A DNA stretch of 33,867 nt from Methylobacterium sp. WL119 (GCF_008039875.1 NZ_VRUU01000054.1:1-33867), one strand, 5' to 3'; positions 7,692-16,829 are shown, numbered from the stretch's first letter. Numbers and translations are program-made. The notes: a model not told the origin generated them from the sequence alone.

Positions 7692-8744
7692 GAGCGGCAT
7701 CTGACCGGGCTGAATCATTAGGGTTTACCGGTCGGGGTTTGATGTGATTCCCTGCGCGGCTTTCGCAGGAGAGCCGCATGGCATCAGCTCTATCCGTCGA
7801 TCTGCGCGCGCGTGTCCTGGCCGCCGTCGAGGAAGGCGCGTCGCGCCGTCAGGCGGCCAAGCGGTTCGGCGTGAGCCCGACCAGCGCGATCCGCTGGTAT
7901 GAGAGCTTTGGGCAAGAAGGGCGGATCGCCCCCAAGCCGATGGGCGGGGATCAGCGCTCGCAGACGATCGAAGCGCAGGCCGACATGATCGTTTCGATCT
8001 ACGAGGCCAAGCCCGAGATCTTCCTGACGGAGCTACAGGAGAAGCTGGCGGAGCGCGGCCTGCGGGTCGGGAGGAGCAGCCTGTCGCGCTTCTTCAAGCG
8101 TCACGGAATTACGAGAAAAAACACCGGCCATGCGACCGAGCAGGATCGGGAAGACGTGAAAGCCGACCGCGAGGCATGGTTCGAGGGGCAGCTCGACCTA
8201 GACCCGGACGCCCTCGTGTTCCTGGATGAGACCGCGGCCAATACCAGCATGGTCCGCCGCTACGGACGCGCCCCGCGCAGCGATCGTTGCCGGGTCGGCG
8301 CGCCGTTCGGACACTGGAAGACCACCACCGTCACCGCCGCCCTGCGCTCCAGCGGTCTCATCGCGACCGCGCTCCTCGACGGGGCCACGAACGGCGAAGG
8401 CTTCCGTGCCTACGTCGTCGAAACGCTGTCCCCGGCGCTGCGGCAGGGCGACACCGTCATCCTCGACAACCTCCCGGCCCACAAGGTCAAAGGCGTGCGC
8501 GAGGCCGTAGAGGCCGCCGGTGCCCGGCTCCTCTACCTGCCGCCCTACAGCCCCGATCTCAACCCGATCGAGATGGCCTTCGCCAAGCTCAAGGCCATGC
8601 TCCGATCGGTTGCAAAGCGCACCGTTGCCGACCTCTGGGACGCCATCCGAAACGCATTCGCTGCCTTCAAACCAGACGAATGCCGGAGATACATCGCCGC
8701 CGCAGGATACGACGCTTATGATCCAACCTGATCGGATGCCGCTC
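7692..8744 (+). mobile_element. IS630-family insertion sequence, intact, about 1053 bp
   Basis: Inverted ends: left GAGCGGCATCTGACCGGGCT after TA (7690-7691); complement of the right end GAGCGGCATCCGATCAGGTT before TA (8745-8746). The TA duplication is the hallmark of IS630/mariner insertion. The left TA is part of the CTAG that closes the neighbouring IS5-family element, so this element landed on, or beside, that site. Confidence 0.88.
7778..8731 (+). CDS. IS630-family transposase, intact
   Basis: Complete 317-residue DDE transposase and the only undamaged transposase with all catalytic parts in the window. N-terminal HTH: SRRQAAKRFGVSPTSAIRWY (residues about 22-41); second HTH-like region LTELQEKLAERGLRVGRSSL. 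Catalytic blocks: VFLDETAANTSM (Asp, about 147-158), VILDNLPAHK (second Asp, about 226-235) and PPYSPDLNPIEMAFAKLK (Glu, about 252-269). A GGAGAG a few bases before the ATG supports the start. It could mobilise its own element and possibly the neighbouring copy, whose ends are related but not identical. Confidence 0.93.
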   Translation: MASALSVDLRARVLAAVEEGASRRQAAKRFGVSPTSAIRWYESFGQEGRIAPKPMGGDQRSQTIEAQADMIVSIYEAKPEIFLTELQEKLAERGLRVGRSSLSRFFKRHGITRKNTGHATEQDREDVKADREAWFEGQLDLDPDALVFLDETAANTSMVRRYGRAPRSDRCRVGAPFGHWKTTTVTAALRSSGLIATALLDGATNGEGFRAYVVETLSPALRQGDTVILDNLPAHKVKGVREAVEAAGARLLYLPPYSPDLNPIEMAFAKLKAMLRSVAKRTVADLWDAIRNAFAAFKPDECRRYIAAAGYDAYDPT

Positions 8745-8746
8745 TA

Positions 8747-9794
8747 GAGCGTTTTTGGTCGAAGCTGAGTCGGGTGTGTGGGGTTCACGCGATGGTGTGG
8801 GGCTGATTCACTGCGCGTTTCCGATGAGGAACGAGGCATGGGCCAACCCTACAACTAGGACCTACGCGAACGTGTGGTTGACGCGACTGGAACGACGTCG
8901 CGTCAACAGGCGGCTGCGCGTTTCGGGGTCGGCGTGGCCACGGCGATCCGTTGGATGGCCACACTGACGAAGACCGGGACGGTGGCGGCTCGTCCGCAGG
9001 GGCGGGCTCGCCGCTCCAAGCTCGATCTGCACGAGGCATTTCTGCAGGACCTGATTACCGAGCGGGACGACATGACCCCGGAGGAGATGCGGGTTCGCCT
9101 GAAGGACGAGCGCGACCTTACGGTCGGACTTGGCATCCTGTGGGCCTTTCTCGACGCGCGCGGTCTGACCTACAAAAAAAGACAGCCCACGCCACGGAGC
9201 AGAACCGCCCGGACGTTAAGGCCGCTCGCGAAGCGTGGTTCGAGGGCCAGCCCGACCTCGACCTTGCCCGCCTCGTCTTCCTTGACGAGACTTGGACCTC
9301 GACTCACATGGCCCGCGCCCGCGGGCGCGCCCCGCGAGGAGAGCGGTTGCGCTCTCCCGTATCGCACGGCCACTGGAAGACCACGACCTTCGTCGCAGGC
9401 ATGCGCCTGTCCGGGATCGCCGCGCCGTTCGTGCTCGACGGACCGATCAACGGCGACGCCTTCCAGACTTACGTCTCGCGTGTGCTCGCGCCTGAACTCG
9501 ACCCCGGCGACGTCGTCGTCATGGACAACCTCGGCAGCCACAAGGGACCAGCCGTGCGCGCGGCGATCGAGGCAGCCGGCGCGCGACTGTTGTTCCTGCC
9601 GCCCTACTCGCCGAACTTCAACCCGATCGAGATGGCCTTCTCCATGCTCAAAGCGCTGCTGCGCAAAGCAGGTGGGCGCACGGTCGAAGGACTATGGTCG
9701 GCCATCGGACGGATCCTCTAGACCGTCACGCCAACCGAGTGCGCCAACTTCTTCGCAGCCGTAGGATACGAACCAAATTAAACCGAAAATGCTT
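8747..9794 (+). mobile_element. Second IS630-family element, decayed, about 1048 bp
   Basis: Left end GAGCGTTTTTGGTCGAA after the TA at 8745-8746; complement of the right end AAGCATTTTCGGTTTAA before TA at 9795-9796. It shares the TA at 8745-8746 with the intact IS630 element on its left, so the two abut with only the target dinucleotide between them. Its transposase resembles that of the first copy in layout but is clearly diverged. Confidence 0.82.
8838..9781 (+). pseudogene. IS630-family transposase with two nonsense codons and an A-run frameshift
   Basis: Reads MGQPYN then TAG (8856-8858) where Gln or Ser-Gln is expected, then DLRERVVDATGTTSRQQ and the HTH block ARFGVGVATAIRWM. At a run of seven A followed by G (about 9174-9181) the frame switches by -1 and continues KKTAHATEQNRPDV, LVFLDETWTSTHMARA (first Asp), VVVMDNLGSHKG (second Asp) and PYSPNFNPIEMAFSMLK (Glu). 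A second TAG at 9719-9721 truncates the last 20 codons, which continue TVTPTECANFFAAVGYEPN to TAA 9779-9781. The A-run could be a natural slippage site, but the two amber codons make this copy inactive. Confidence 0.82.
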
Positions 9795-10084
9795 TATCGC
9801 ACAGCCGCGCCGGGCAGACGGGCCGGACCGAAAGGCAAACCTGATTGATCAGCGCCCTGTCAATAACACCAGCATTCCAATTACAGGAACGGAGCAGGAA
9901 CGTTAGGGGTTCGCCCGGGAAGGCCCAGCGCAGATGTTTACGGGGATCATCTCGACCATCACCGGCACGCAGGTCGAAAGACAGTGTGCAGCCATGCCTG
10001 GAGATGCCAACGCGCAGAGGAGCGTAAGGGCTGTAAGAGTGTTGTTCATATGTAAAAGTCATAAATTCGTTGCAAAAAAAGCGC
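9795..10084. other. Gap between the IS cluster and the exported protein gene
   Basis: No gene recognised. One frame on the minus strand (9778-10062) is open for 94 residues but extends into the IS630 inverted repeat and shows no domain. A run of A near 10074-10080 lies just after the stop codon of the minus-strand gene starting at 11602. Confidence 0.35.
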
Positions 10085-11602
10085 CTACCAAGCAGTCAGG
10101 GCAATGCGCTTCCAAGTGTTCTTTGCTACGCAGCGGTACTCGTAGTTGGCGTCCCACGTTTGAGCGCCGACCGTGCAGGCCGCCGTGGAGCTTGCTGGTG
10201 TCGATGATGGGGAGACGAAAAAACTGGATGTGCGGATGTCTGAACTTACTGAGAAGACACCGGTCCCGCCTGGAGACACCGAGACGTTACCGGCCATCAC
10301 CGCGGTGATGTTGAGACCGCCGGTAGACGGAACCTGAAACGATGCAGAGGCTGCACCGGATTGGACGATCAGATTTTCGGAAGCCCCCGGCGCAGTCGAG
10401 GTGTTAACGAATTTCACTCCGCTAGGACCAGCGATCTCCATACTGTGCTGAAGTTGCGGATAGGCGGCATTGATGCCAAGGGTGCTACCGCTAGTTTTGT
10501 TGATGAGATTGAGATTGCCGGCACTATCCTCGAAGATCTGCGCGAGGACTGGTGCACCATAACTGTTCAGGCCGGTTAGGTTGATCGCCTGCGAGTTGGA
10601 ACTTGCCGCCGCACTGGTCGCTGCTAGCGACAGTCCTACAAGTCCTCCACCGGTGTTGGTGGCGTAGCACGCCTTCCATGGGATCGCGTTGGCGGAGGTA
10701 CACTCGAAAGCGTTGAGGGCACCCGAGGTAGACGCCGTGGCATGAAGTAGGGACTGGAACCCCTTCGCATCGCCCGTGAGCGGCTGTCCGTCCGCCCTAG
10801 CGTAGAGGTTGGTATCGGCCTCCATCGTCGTCATAAACGAGAAGTTGAGGCCTTTGGACCCGTCACAAGAAGCCGCGAACAGCGCGCAGTTGACGGTCGA
10901 GAAGTTAGCTCCCTCCGTGAAGGAACCAGACGCTCCAATGCCGCCTAGGCTATAGAACGGAGTAAGGGACTTACTATGCGCGCCGCTTGCGTCGGGCACG
11001 CTGTAATTAATCCCGTAGGCCGCAATGGCCGCATCTGGCCATGATGCCACGCCCTTGTAGGTTCCGGCCGGCACCGTGATCGTGCCGACGATAGCGGCGC
11101 TTGATGGGTTGCCGTGACCGCTCAATTCCATTGAACGATCCCACGGACCGAGCTGTCCGCGTATCGTGCCGCTCGTGACGTTCGGATCCGCATAAGCGTT
11201 CGTGAAGGCCGGCGAAACAGGCATCTGTTCGTTCGGTACACGCCTGGTGGCGTCTAGGGTCGCGATGCCGCTTGGGGCGCCGCGCTGGTTTGCAACGACT
11301 CTCAAAAGCGCTCGATTCTGCTCGGCTAAAAGCGAACCATCGGGCCCGAGCGTCGCGATGCCGCCGGCCGCGCCGCACATTCCCAACAGCGTGTTCGTCG
11401 CCGCCATCATCTTTTGGTTTGAGCAGCGTGGGCTATCGCTGGCGAGCATCACAGAACTGCTCCAGATCTGCGTCCCGAGGACGAGATTGAGCGGGAAGCC
11501 CGAGAATACGGTACAGTCTGGAAGTGGAACGTTGACCTGCGCGCTAGCGGGCGCGCTGGTAAACGACAGCAATGCCATGAGAAGCAGGATCAAAAAGCGC
11601 AT
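10085..11602 (-). CDS. Secreted tail-fibre-like protein
   Basis: About 505 residues from the ATG at 11602; the frame is open upstream and a second ATG lies at 11614, but MRFLILLLMALLSFTSAPAS gives a clean signal peptide with cleavage after ASA and before QVNVPL. The mature protein is rich in Ser, Ala, Gly and Thr and almost free of Lys. Two copies of a linker motif used in phage tail-fibre and surface-decoration proteins occur near the N terminus: GGIATLGPDGSLLAEQ and SGIATLDATRRVPNEQ. The middle has NCALFAASCDGS and CTSANAIPWKAC, possible disulphide pairs. The end, WDANYEYRCVAKNTWKRIAL, matches the closing motif of tail-fibre-like proteins seen in Methylobacterium and Bradyrhizobium. I infer an extracellular beta-rich fibre; a role in polymer binding or modification is only suggested by position. 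Confidence 0.65.
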   Translation of the reverse strand: MRFLILLLMALLSFTSAPASAQVNVPLPDCTVFSGFPLNLVLGTQIWSSSVMLASDSPRCSNQKMMAATNTLLGMCGAAGGIATLGPDGSLLAEQNRALLRVVANQRGAPSGIATLDATRRVPNEQMPVSPAFTNAYADPNVTSGTIRGQLGPWDRSMELSGHGNPSSAAIVGTITVPAGTYKGVASWPDAAIAAYGINYSVPDASGAHSKSLTPFYSLGGIGASGSFTEGANFSTVNCALFAASCDGSKGLNFSFMTTMEADTNLYARADGQPLTGDAKGFQSLLHATASTSGALNAFECTSANAIPWKACYATNTGGGLVGLSLAATSAAASSNSQAINLTGLNSYGAPVLAQIFEDSAGNLNLINKTSGSTLGINAAYPQLQHSMEIAGPSGVKFVNTSTAPGASENLIVQSGAASASFQVPSTGGLNITAVMAGNVSVSPGGTGVFSVSSDIRTSSFFVSPSSTPASSTAACTVGAQTWDANYEYRCVAKNTWKRIALTAW

Positions 11603-11709
11603 GACTGTATCCATGAGGGGGAGGAGACTAAGTGCACCTTGCAAAACTCCCGATTCGCTTGCGTTTTCCCTCCAGCCAGAACGGCGCAGCGGGCGTTTTG
11701 TGAGAGACA

Positions 11710-13177
11710 CTTAGCTCGACTTTGGCCATTCATGCGACGTGGCAAAGCGCATAGAGCCAGGGAGCAGGCAATCGGAAGGGGTGTTTTGTTCGGGCGCGTC
11801 GGCACGGTGATGTTGCCAGAGTCCTCTCGCGCCAGATCGCACAGCGCACGGCGGCGAGCGCATCGGCGAAGGTTGGGCGCGGTTTTGGGTAACACGCAGC
11901 GGCCGCGATGCGTCGCCTTTGGCGGGCCGGGAGCCGTGCAGCCAGCAGCGTGACGATCGAGAACAGGGCGAGCAGGCAGGGGGTGGTGCGGGCAATCGCT
12001 GTATCAGACCACTGCCGCTGCGTCTCGACGCCGAGATGGGCGCGCACTTCCTGGAACGTGACCTCGACGTTCCAACGCTGCACGAACCATCCTACGATCT
12101 GCGCGGGCTCGCGCGTCGGTTCGATACAGAGTAGGGCCTGGGGCGGGAAGCGCGCCTCGGGATCGCGGATGAGCACCCAGCGGATCGGTACGACAGGGAG
12201 GCCGCCGTGCCGCCACACCGCGGTGCCCGAGGCGATCTCGATCATGCACTCGCCTACTCCGTACCAGCCCGGCACCACAACCGCATGCCAACGCGTGTCC
12301 TTGGACGCGAAGGTTGCGGCGAGCGTCGGCAGCCGTGCGCCTTTGGTCCTCGGGCGGCCGATCGTGGTCGGCAGCCGCATCGGAGCCGGATCATAGAGGG
12401 CTGCGTCGAGCCGTAGGCGGGTGATCGCTGTTATGCGGGCGCGGCGCATCGCGTTGAGGAACAGCAGGGCCGAGAAGCCGCCATCACCGACCAGCACGAG
12501 GTCGCGCCCGGTAGCCAGCGGCGGGCCTAGAGGGCGAGTTGAGTCCGACGTCGAGCAACGGCTTGTGCCGACGGCCTTGTTCGCGACAGGCACGCTCGGA
12601 CGGCACCAGTGCGGTCAGGAACGGGAGCGTCCAGACGCGCCCCGCCCAAGGGATTGGGGCGAGCAGCATTAGGCTCATCCAGCGCAGCCCGCTCGCCTTG
12701 ACGAAATTGCTGTCGGAGGAGCGCACCGGATCTTGGGAGATGTCCTTGGCCGTGATCCGCTTGCCGCGGCGGCGCTCGATCGTGTCGTCCAGTCCCAGGA
12801 CCACGGGGCCGCGTTGCGCGAACACGTTGACCAAGATACCGAGCAGGATGCGACTACCAGTGCGCGGACACCACGCTGCCCGGTTGAGGATGCGGTGGAC
12901 GTTCACGAACCGTCGCTCATGCGCACGGCCCATGATCCCAGGACGCTGGTTACCGTGCGCCCACCGGGGGTGAGGATCGCGCCGATCAGCAGAACCTGAG
13001 CGTGCCGCTACAAGCGACGGACGAACAGCGGCGCGAACATCAGGATGAGTTCGGCGAAGCGGGCGGGCAGATCAGGCATCAGGTGTCTCTTGGTCAGGAC
13101 GACCAGAACCTACCCGTCATGTCCGCTTCGTAACCCGCCCCTCAACCGCCCGTCAAATTGGCCAAAGTCGAGCTAAG
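11710..13177 (-). mobile_element. IS701-like insertion sequence, about 1.47 kb
   Basis: Perfect 19-base inverted ends: CTTAGCTCGACTTTGGCCA at 11710-11728 and its complement at 13159-13177. The outer four to five bases (TTAG/CTAA) may be part of the target, since IS701 elements prefer YTAR sites. A single long transposase frame fills the element on the minus strand. A second, truncated copy lies at 31830-32853 in the same orientation. Confidence 0.85.
11730..13079 (-). pseudogene. IS701-like transposase, multiply frameshifted
   Basis: Starts at ATG 13079 with MPDLPARFAELILMFAPLFV. An amber codon (TAG, 13010-13008) replaces the Trp expected in RRLWRH; a base is missing near 12955, moving the frame to MGRAHERRFVNVHRILNRAA, VVLGLDDTIERRRGKRI (first Asp) and KASGLRWMSLMLLAPIPWAG; two more single-base losses near 12540 and 12515 lead to LVLVGDGGFSALLFLNA (second Asp) and finally WNVEVTFQEVRAHLGVETQR (Glu region). 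The end LYALCHVA and the TGA lie just inside the inverted repeat. The ends are pristine but the gene is dead. Confidence 0.82.
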
Positions 13178-13204
13178 ACTCGCACCATTAGCTAGATGGT
13201 GCTT

Positions 13205-14634
13205 TCACCGTCCGTAAATGTCCTCGACGCGGATGATGTCGTCCTCGCCGGTGTAGCTGCCGACCTGGACCTCGATCAGTTCAAGTGGGATCTTGCCGGG
13301 GTTCGTGAGGCGGTGCATCGAACCGATCGGCAGGTACACCGCTTCGTTCTCGTGGACGAGGACGATCCGATCGTCCAGCGTCACTTCGGCGGTGCCGCGC
13401 ACTACCACCCAGTGCTCGGCGCGGTGGAAGTGCTTCTGCAACGACAACCGCCCGCCCGGCGTCACCATGATCCGCTTCACTTGGAAGCGCTCGCCGATGT
13501 CGATGCGCTGGTACCAGCCCCAGGGGCGGTACATCCGACGGTGCGCATCGGCCTCCGGATGGGCTTTGGCCCGCAGGAGGCCGACCAGATCCTTCACCCA
13601 GCCGGACTTGGCCTTCGAGGTCACGAGCACTGCATCCGCGGTCGCGACCACCACCACGTCCTCCAGGCCGACCACGGTAGTCAGCCCCTCGCCCTCGCTG
13701 TGGACGAGGCTGTTTCGCGTCTCCAGCAATTCAACTCGGCCGCGCACGGCGTTGCCGGACTCGTCGCGCGGCAGCACCTGCCAGACCGCGTCCCAGGTCC
13801 CAACATTCGACCACGGGAACGACACCGGCAGCACGCCGGCCCTCTGCGTGCGCTCCATCACCGCGTAGTCATCGAGATCTTGGGCGCCTTGGCGAAGGCC
13901 TTCGCGTCGAGGCGCACGAAGTCGAGATCGGTGTTAGCGAATTCGAGTGCAGCGCGGGCGGCAGCCAACACCTCGGGGGCGTGCGCCTCCAACTCGGCGA
14001 GCATAAGGTCGGCGCGGAACAGGAAGTAACCCGAGTTCCACAGGGCGCCCTCCGCGATCAGCGCTTCCGCCCCGTCCGCATCCGGCTTCTCGACAAAGCG
14101 CTCCACCGCGAAGGCTCCGTCCGCCTCCGGCAGCGCCCGGCCGCGACGAATGTAGCCGTAATCGGTGGCCCGTCGCGTTGGCTCGACACCGAGCGTCATC
14201 GTATAGCCCGCTCGCGCGCCAGCTGCGGCTGCGTGGACGGAGGCACCGAAGGCGGCGGTATCGCCGATGACGTGGTCGGCGGCCATGATCAGCACCACTG
14301 TTTCGGGACCCTGCCGGGCGGCGTGCAGGGCAGCGACCGCCACAGCTGCAGCGGAGTCGCGCCCTGCCGGCTCCAAGATAATGTCGCCTGAGATGCCGGC
14401 CCGGGCGAGCTGCTCGGCGACGATGAAGCGCGACTCGGCCGCCGCAATCACGGCAGGTCGCGCGAAAATCGCTGCGTCAGCCACGCGCTTGACAGTAGCT
14501 TGGAAAGTCGATCCCGCCTCATCGACAAGCCGTGCGAACTGTTTCGGCATGCTCTCGCGCGATGCCGGCCACAGCCGCGTCCCTGAGCCGCCACACAGGA
14601 TCACAGGCAGAATGTGGTACGCGAAATTACTCAT
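13205..14634 (-). pseudogene. manC: Mannose-1-phosphate guanylyltransferase / mannose-6-phosphate isomerase (ManC), split by a frameshift
   Basis: Normally one bifunctional cytosolic enzyme of about 475 residues that makes GDP-mannose from mannose-1-phosphate. The N-terminal part (14634-13858, 258 residues) carries the nucleotidyltransferase signature GGSGTRLWPASR (15-26), PKQF (30-33) and VEKPD. After KAFAKAPKIS one base is missing between 13870 and 13871 (GATGAC where GATCGAC is expected), so the frame ends in MTTR and TGA. The C-terminal part (13861-13205, 218 residues) restarts at GTG in the right frame: MERTQRAGVLPVSF, then the cupin isomerase domain with YRPWG and HFHRAEHW. Stop and restart overlap as GTGA, which would permit coupled translation of two halves, but the break lies inside the nucleotidyltransferase fold, so activity is doubtful. 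It is the last gene of the gmd-rmd-manC group and supplies their substrate. Confidence 0.88.
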
Positions 14635-14669
14635 CTGCCTGGTCCGCTCGATGCACGAGAGTTAATTGG

Positions 14670-15644
14670 CTAGATATGCAGCTCGGATCGAACCTTTGCC
14701 CGCGCCTCAGCGAGTATATCGGAAATTGCCGTATCCCAGTCTTCAGTCGGCGCCCAATCAATCGCTGCCATGATCCGCCCAGAGTCACCCGCAGCGACTG
14801 CGATCTCCGCCGGCCGCATTCGTTCATCAACGATCCGTATATCAAATGGTACCATCGATTGCCGACGCAGATCAGTTAAGATATCCGCGATACTGCGCGG
14901 ATGCCCCGACGCGATGTTGTACACTGTACCGGTCTTGATACTCTGAGCGTTTGCGATCAGCGCCACGTAAGCCCGCACCACGTCGCCAATTGGCAAAAAA
15001 TCCCGTTTTGCCATGAGGTTACCGACCTCAAGTATAGGGGGCACGCAACCAGCCTCGATCCGCGCGATCTGACTGGAGAAGGAAGGCACGACAAAACGCT
15101 CGTCTTGGCCTGGGCCGATATGATTAAACGGTCTAAGAATCACAAGTTTAATTTCAGCACGCGGTAGTACGTCGCGTAGAATTAGCTCGCCAAACCATTT
15201 CGAACGGGCGTAGGCGCCAAGCGGTTTTGGCTCAACATCTTCTGACAAAGGATGGCTAGCCAGGAATGAATAACCATAGACTTCGCCGGAGCTGACAAAG
15301 AAGAAATTTGAACCGGCCGCATACTGGGCTGCTGACTCGGCGAGGTTTAAGAGCCCCTGAAGATTTACGCGCCACGTATCAATCGGCGCATTGACCGATT
15401 GTTGAACCGAGGCTATTGCCGCTAGATGTAGAACATCAGTTGGGCGATACTCGCAAAAGAAATTTGAAAGCGCTATCGCATCGAGAAGGTCAATCTGTCG
15501 AAATATTGCGCCATTCAGCATTGGGCCTATGTTGTGGCGCCCAATACCAATAATCTGGTCGTTGGGGCCGACTGCTGCAGAGAGGGCAGCAAGCGCGTGC
15601 CGACCGACAAAGCCGGCAGCGCCAGTGACGAGAATGCGCTTCAC
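14670..15644 (-). CDS. rmd: GDP-4-keto-6-deoxy-D-mannose reductase (Rmd)
   Basis: A 324-residue short-chain dehydrogenase that reduces the 4-keto group of the Gmd product to give GDP-D-rhamnose. Seen in the sequence: nucleotide-binding GAAGFVG (8-14), catalytic Ser region SSGEVYG (118-124), YARSK (Tyr145, Lys149) and the Rmd-type stretch RPFNHIGPGQ (171-180) followed by FVVPSFSSQIARIE and LEVGNLMAKRDF, which distinguish it from GDP-fucose synthases. It starts 13 bases after the gmd stop, so the two are co-transcribed, and manC begins 35 bases beyond its own stop. Ends with TAG at a normal family length. Assignment to Rmd rather than another 4-reductase is by motif resemblance and by the gmd neighbour. 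Confidence 0.85.
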   Translation of the reverse strand: MKRILVTGAAGFVGRHALAALSAAVGPNDQIIGIGRHNIGPMLNGAIFRQIDLLDAIALSNFFCEYRPTDVLHLAAIASVQQSVNAPIDTWRVNLQGLLNLAESAAQYAAGSNFFFVSSGEVYGYSFLASHPLSEDVEPKPLGAYARSKWFGELILRDVLPRAEIKLVILRPFNHIGPGQDERFVVPSFSSQIARIEAGCVPPILEVGNLMAKRDFLPIGDVVRAYVALIANAQSIKTGTVYNIASGHPRSIADILTDLRRQSMVPFDIRIVDERMRPAEIAVAAGDSGRIMAAIDWAPTEDWDTAISDILAEARAKVRSELHI

Positions 15645-15657
15645 GTTGATCCGCCAG

Positions 15658-16641
15658 TTATGACTTACTGCCGAGACGCTTGAGGTCGGCCTCGACCATC
15701 TCCTGGATCATCGTCTCGAGCGAGATCTCGGCTTTCCAGCCGAACGCAGCCTCGGCCTTGGCCGGGTTGCCGAGCAGCACCTCGACCTCGGCTGGCCGAA
15801 ATAGCTTCTCGTCGATGATCAGGTGGTCCTGCGACACGAGGCCGACGTGGCGGAAGGCGATCTCGCACATGTCGCGCACCGTGGTGGTGCGGCCGGTGGC
15901 GATGACGAAGTCATCCGGCTTGTCCTGCTGCAGCATCATCCACATCGCCCGGGTGTAGTCTTTGGCGTGACCCCAGTCGCGCTTGGCGTCGATGTTGCCG
16001 AGCCGTAATTCCTTCGCCAGTCCGAGCTTGATCCGCGCGACCCCGTCGGTGACCTTGCGGGTGACGAACTCGACGCCGCGCAGCGGCGATTCGTGGTTGA
16101 AAAGGATCCCGTTCGAGGCATGCAGCTTGAAGCTCTCGCGGTAGTTGATCGTCATCCAGTGCGCGTAGAGCTTGGCCACGCCGTAGGGCGAGCGCGGGTA
16201 GAACGGGGTCGACTCGCTCTGCACCTGCTCCTGGATCAGCCCGAACATCTCCGACGACGAGGCCTGATAGTAGCGCGCATCCGGCTTCAGGGTGCGCACG
16301 CATTCGAGCAGGTTGACGGCGCCGAGACCGGTGATCTGCCCCGTCAGGAGCGGCTGCTGCCACGAGGCGGTGACGAAGGATTGCGCGGCGAGATTATAGA
16401 CCTCGTCTGGCCTTACCTCCTGCACTATGCGGGCGAGGCTTGACAGATCGAGAAGATTACCGTCGTGCAAAATCACATCATCGTTGATCCCAAGCCACTT
16501 CAGCCGGTGGTCGAACACCCCGGCATGACTGGAGCGCCGCACGACACCATGTACTACGTAACCTTTGTTCAATAATAACTGGCACAGATAGGCTCCATCT
16601 TGTCCGGTTACTCCTGTAATTAATGCTATTCTATTATGCAT
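15658..16641 (-). CDS. gmd: GDP-mannose 4,6-dehydratase
   Basis: A 327-residue SDR enzyme that converts GDP-D-mannose to GDP-4-keto-6-deoxy-D-mannose in the cytosol. Signatures: TGVTGQDGAYL (9-19), VVRRSS (33-38), NLAAQSFV (83-90), SSSEMFG (128-134), PRSPYGVAKLYAHW (149-162, catalytic Tyr153 and Lys157), FNHESPLRG (181-189) and GNIDAKRDWGHAKDY (215-229). It heads the gmd-rmd-manC group. The first 200 bases (about 47% GC by my count) are far more AT-rich than the remainder, although the protein is continuous, which suggests a mosaic gene. No strong ribosome-binding site is visible before the ATG. Confidence 0.93.
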   Translation of the reverse strand: MHNRIALITGVTGQDGAYLCQLLLNKGYVVHGVVRRSSHAGVFDHRLKWLGINDDVILHDGNLLDLSSLARIVQEVRPDEVYNLAAQSFVTASWQQPLLTGQITGLGAVNLLECVRTLKPDARYYQASSSEMFGLIQEQVQSESTPFYPRSPYGVAKLYAHWMTINYRESFKLHASNGILFNHESPLRGVEFVTRKVTDGVARIKLGLAKELRLGNIDAKRDWGHAKDYTRAMWMMLQQDKPDDFVIATGRTTTVRDMCEIAFRHVGLVSQDHLIIDEKLFRPAEVEVLLGNPAKAEAAFGWKAEISLETMIQEMVEADLKRLGSKS

Positions 16642-16829
16642 TGATTGATTTTTACTATCTAAATGAGAGAAATTTGGCCAGCAAGTTTATGACTGAGTGC
16701 TCGATAGGCCGCAATCTAACGTGCTTGGGTGAGGAGGCTCAGGGGAGCAGTTTGTTAATGCGCTTAGCTGGATAGCATCCAAGCGTCTTTCACACCAACC
16801 GGGATGAGGGATCGTGTCTCGGCCCTAGC
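16642..16829. other. AT-rich leader region upstream of gmd
   Basis: Gene-free and AT-rich. It should hold the promoter for gmd-rmd-manC unless that promoter was lost when the adjacent IS481 element inserted. No convincing -35/-10 pair could be named. Confidence 0.35.

Noticed and set aside
3130..9721. Several in-frame TAG codons (3295-3297, 8856-8858, 9719-9721, also 13008-13010) as a sign of amber recoding
   Set aside because: Genuine genes here end with TAG at normal family length (rmd, and the exported protein at 32983), no suppressor tRNA is visible, and three of the four affected genes are decayed IS transposases. C-to-T type changes (Gln or Trp codon to TAG) are the simpler explanation.
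9778..10062. 94-residue minus-strand frame after the IS cluster
   Set aside because: Its start lies within the inverted repeat of the IS630 element, and no domain or ribosome-binding site is seen.
13196..14029. Long plus-strand frame opposite manC (277 residues)
   Set aside because: It is the GC-driven mirror of the manC coding frame, is rich in His, Arg and Ala without any motif, and the minus strand gives clear ManC signatures.
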